7,473 nt of DNA from an uncultured Oscillospiraceae bacterium (GTDB taxonomy: Bacteria > Bacillota > Clostridia > Oscillospirales > Ruminococcaceae): the NCBI GenBank assembly GCA_958448395.1, contig CAUDDP010000090.1:1-7473 (forward strand). Reading direction: 5' to 3'. The notes below the pieces were generated by a model, which was not told the origin of the DNA, searched no databases, and was given only the letters and a program-made list of their open reading frames with translations. Shown in pieces: positions 6,870-7,473 of this stretch (its first letter is position 1; every line of letters begins with the position of its first letter). The position numbers were made by a program, and so were the translations under genes.

Positions 6870-6895
6870 GAGCATACCGATAGGCGGTCACTCCC
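6870..6895. repeat. Left arm of the inverted leader repeat
   Basis: GAGCATACC (6870-6878), TAGGCGGTCA (6881-6890) and CTCCC (6891-6895) recur in inverted orientation and the same order at 7061-7100. They form the 5' end of the putative antitoxin RNA, starting 11 bases after its -10 box. Confidence 0.85.
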
Positions 6896-6909
6896 AAATT
6901 AAGTGCTTA

Positions 6910-6949
6910 GAAATAGCTGCTCAAGTTTGGTCGCCGGGGCGGCTATTTC
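6910..6949. terminator. Stem between the convergent transcripts (possible bidirectional terminator)
   Basis: GAAATAGCTGC (6910-6920) pairs with GCGGCTATTTC (6939-6949): 11 pairs including one G-U on the plus strand, and one A-C mismatch on the minus strand. The loop is 18 bases. The toxin stop codon lies within the stem. Convergent type I loci often share a terminator at this spot, but neither side has a long U run, so termination may be partial. Confidence 0.45.
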
Positions 6950-7044
6950 CGTTTATCATGAAAAATCATGTACAATAGTGAAGCAAATTCTACGAGAAAA
7001 ATTCCGTATTGAATGAGTTCATTCCATGTCACATAGTTGTCCAT
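6943..7044 (-). CDS. Small holin-like membrane toxin (type I toxin)
   Basis: This 33-residue peptide reads MDNYVTWNELIQYGIFLVEF, continues with a hydrophobic stretch (ASLLYMIF), and ends HDKRK. It has a short polar N terminus, one membrane-spanning helix at about residues 10-28, and a basic tail. This is the pattern of the putative holin-like toxins of Bacillota (Hol-Tox family) and resembles Fst/TxpA-type toxins, which insert in the cell membrane. The start is ATG at 7044 on the minus strand, with GGGAG seven bases upstream, and the stop is TAG inside the stem at 6910-6949. A well-formed promoter lies about 60 bases upstream of the start and a convergent RNA promoter lies beyond the stop. 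It opposes the direction of all structural genes. The family call is based on pattern recognition, with the RNA architecture as strong support. Confidence 0.8.
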   Translation of the reverse strand: MDNYVTWNELIQYGIFLVEFASLLYMIFHDKRK

Positions 7045-7049
7045 AATAT

Positions 7050-7067
7050 CACTCCCTTCCGGGAGCG
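7050..7067 (-). promoter_or_regulatory. Hairpin covering the toxin ribosome binding site
   Basis: On the minus strand CGCTCCC pairs with GGGAGTG across a GGAA tetraloop, giving seven pairs including one G-U. The paired GGGAG is the toxin's ribosome binding site, so the fresh transcript should be poorly translated. Such self-masking is common in type I toxin messages. Confidence 0.7.
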
Positions 7068-7100
7068 TGGATTGACCGCCTACCGCTTTATGGTATGCTC
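7061..7100. repeat. Right arm of the inverted leader repeat
   Basis: GGGAG (7061-7065), TGACCGCCTA (7073-7082) and GGTATGCTC (7092-7100) are the inverted counterparts of the left arm. This copy has two short extra segments between the matching blocks. It forms the 5' leader of the toxin RNA. Confidence 0.85.
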
Positions 7101-7109
7101 TTGTTTGTT

Positions 7110-7138
7110 ATCATACCAGATTCAATAGAAAAAGTCAA
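7110..7138 (-). promoter_or_regulatory. Promoter of the toxin gene
   Basis: On the minus strand TTGACT (7138-7133) and TATGAT (7115-7110) are separated by 17 bases. Transcription should start near 7103, giving a leader of about 60 bases before the toxin ATG. Confidence 0.75.
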
Positions 7139-7153
7139 GAAAATCAAGAAATC

Positions 7154-7182
7154 AGCATCTTCGGAAACGAGGGTGCTTTTTT
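7154..7182 (+). terminator. Hairpin module copy 4 (strong terminator)
   Basis: AGCATCTTCG (7154-7163) pairs fully with CGAGGGTGCT (7168-7177), with two U-G pairs and a GAAA tetraloop, then a T run to 7182. It is the longest and most terminator-like of the four copies. It would stop plus-strand RNA from the antitoxin promoter before the head-closure gene. As in the other copies, a ribosome binding site follows at once (AAGGAGG 7191-7197). Confidence 0.7.
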
Positions 7183-7201
7183 GTACCCAAAAGGAGGATT
7201 T

Positions 7202-7473
7202 ATGCGGTATTTTTCCATCACGCTGCTACAAGCCATTCCAACCAGTGTGGATATATTGGGCAATCCGATTACGGCTTTGCAGCCGCTGACACCAAATTAT
7301 CGTGGCAGATTTACCGAATGGACGGCAGAAGAGATGGAACTGGTGGGGCGGGATGTCACACAGGCACAGCGGAAAATTCTGACCGATGCCCCATTAGAAG
7401 CCTGTAAAGCTGCTGCTGCGGTGCGTGCCGGTAAGGAAGATTATCAAATACAAACCGTCAAGGACCTGCATGG
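7202..7473 (+). CDS. Head closure / head-tail adaptor protein (3' end outside window)
   Basis: Ninety codons are visible before the window ends. The protein starts MRYFSITLLQAIPTSVDILG and contains the segment QRKILTDAPLEACKAAAAVR followed by YQIQTVKDLH. I recall this pattern (KILT-A-P, Cys, then Tyr-x-Ile-x-x-Val-x-Asp-Leu) from small head-closure proteins encoded next to gp6-like connectors in Bacillota phages. It would complete the connector below the portal. ATG 7202 has AAGGAGG four bases upstream. A longer reading from ATG 7095 in another frame is not supported. Position after the connector is the main argument, and the family assignment is moderate. Confidence 0.7.
   Translation, partial: MRYFSITLLQAIPTSVDILGNPITALQPLTPNYRGRFTEWTAEEMELVGRDVTQAQRKILTDAPLEACKAAAAVRAGKEDYQIQTVKDLH

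Larger units (their letters stand above)
6865..6955 (+). ncRNA. Putative type I antitoxin RNA
   Basis: This RNA is predicted from the promoter at 6830-6858 and the stem at 6910-6949, giving about 90 bases. Its 5' part carries TCACTCCC at 6888-6895, an exact complement of the toxin's GGGAGTGA ribosome binding segment, and its 3' part is antisense to the toxin stop codon and 3' end. It should therefore block toxin translation or trigger decay of the toxin mRNA. The 3' end is uncertain because the stem lacks a strong U run. Readthrough to the hairpin at 7154-7182 would make an RNA antisense to the complete toxin message. Confidence 0.6.

Noticed and set aside
6040..6897. Long minus-strand ORF (285 codons) opposite capsid and connector genes
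   Set aside because: It is antisense to two firm structural genes and its start lies in the type I locus leader. The composition looks like a shadow, with no recognisable domain.
4169..7201. The four hairpins as a CRISPR-like or transposon-end repeat set
   Set aside because: They are unevenly spaced, differ in stem and loop, and are separated by genes. No transposase gene or target duplication is seen.
7095..7289. Plus-strand ORF of 64 codons starting at 7095
   Set aside because: It crosses the toxin promoter and the terminator hairpin and overlaps, in another frame, the better-supported gene at 7202.

Overview
This window is the head-morphogenesis part of a temperate siphovirus-type prophage, or a phage of that kind. 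The likely host is a Bacillota (Firmicutes) bacterium, probably a Clostridia/Oscillospirales-type gut anaerobe. That rests on strong AGGAGG-type ribosome binding sites, TTG and GTG starts, a base composition near 50% GC in the structural genes, and an SPP1/A118-like gene order: terminase large subunit, portal, MuF minor head protein, scaffold, major capsid, gp6-like connector, head-closure protein. No integrase, attachment site, tRNA or CRISPR array is visible, so prophage versus free phage cannot be decided here. The host assignment is inference.

Left part (1-2603): the end of the terminase large subunit, which runs in from outside the window, and an SPP1 gp6-like portal. Together with the capsid they form the DNA-packaging machine.

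Middle part (2590-5059): the MuF minor head protein carries an extra AT-rich C-terminal tail of about 125 residues. An AT-rich 78-residue gene follows it directly. This is the layout of a phage-borne polymorphic toxin with its immunity gene. A near-consensus promoter with an extended -10 lies at the junction between MuF domain and tail, and could supply immunity protein while the late genes are silent. Three small cargo genes follow: a lipoprotein, a 47-residue protein with a GTG start, and a CPPC thioredoxin-like protein. Three copies of a terminator-like hairpin, each placed just before a ribosome binding site, separate these genes from one another.

Right part (5056-7473): scaffold, major capsid protein and connector in tight succession, then a block of about 390 bases, then the start of a head-closure gene. 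That block is not empty. It holds a compact locus of type I toxin-antitoxin form: a 33-residue holin-like membrane toxin on the minus strand and a convergent short RNA on the plus strand. Both are driven by well-formed promoters with 17-base spacers. The two RNA leaders are inverted copies of each other, the toxin ribosome binding site sits in a hairpin, and the short RNA carries an exact 8-base complement to that site. A fourth copy of the hairpin module closes the block.

The most notable points are the MuF-toxin/immunity pair with its internal promoter, the type I locus embedded antisense in the late operon, and the four-copy hairpin-plus-ribosome-binding-site module that marks the edges of cargo genes.
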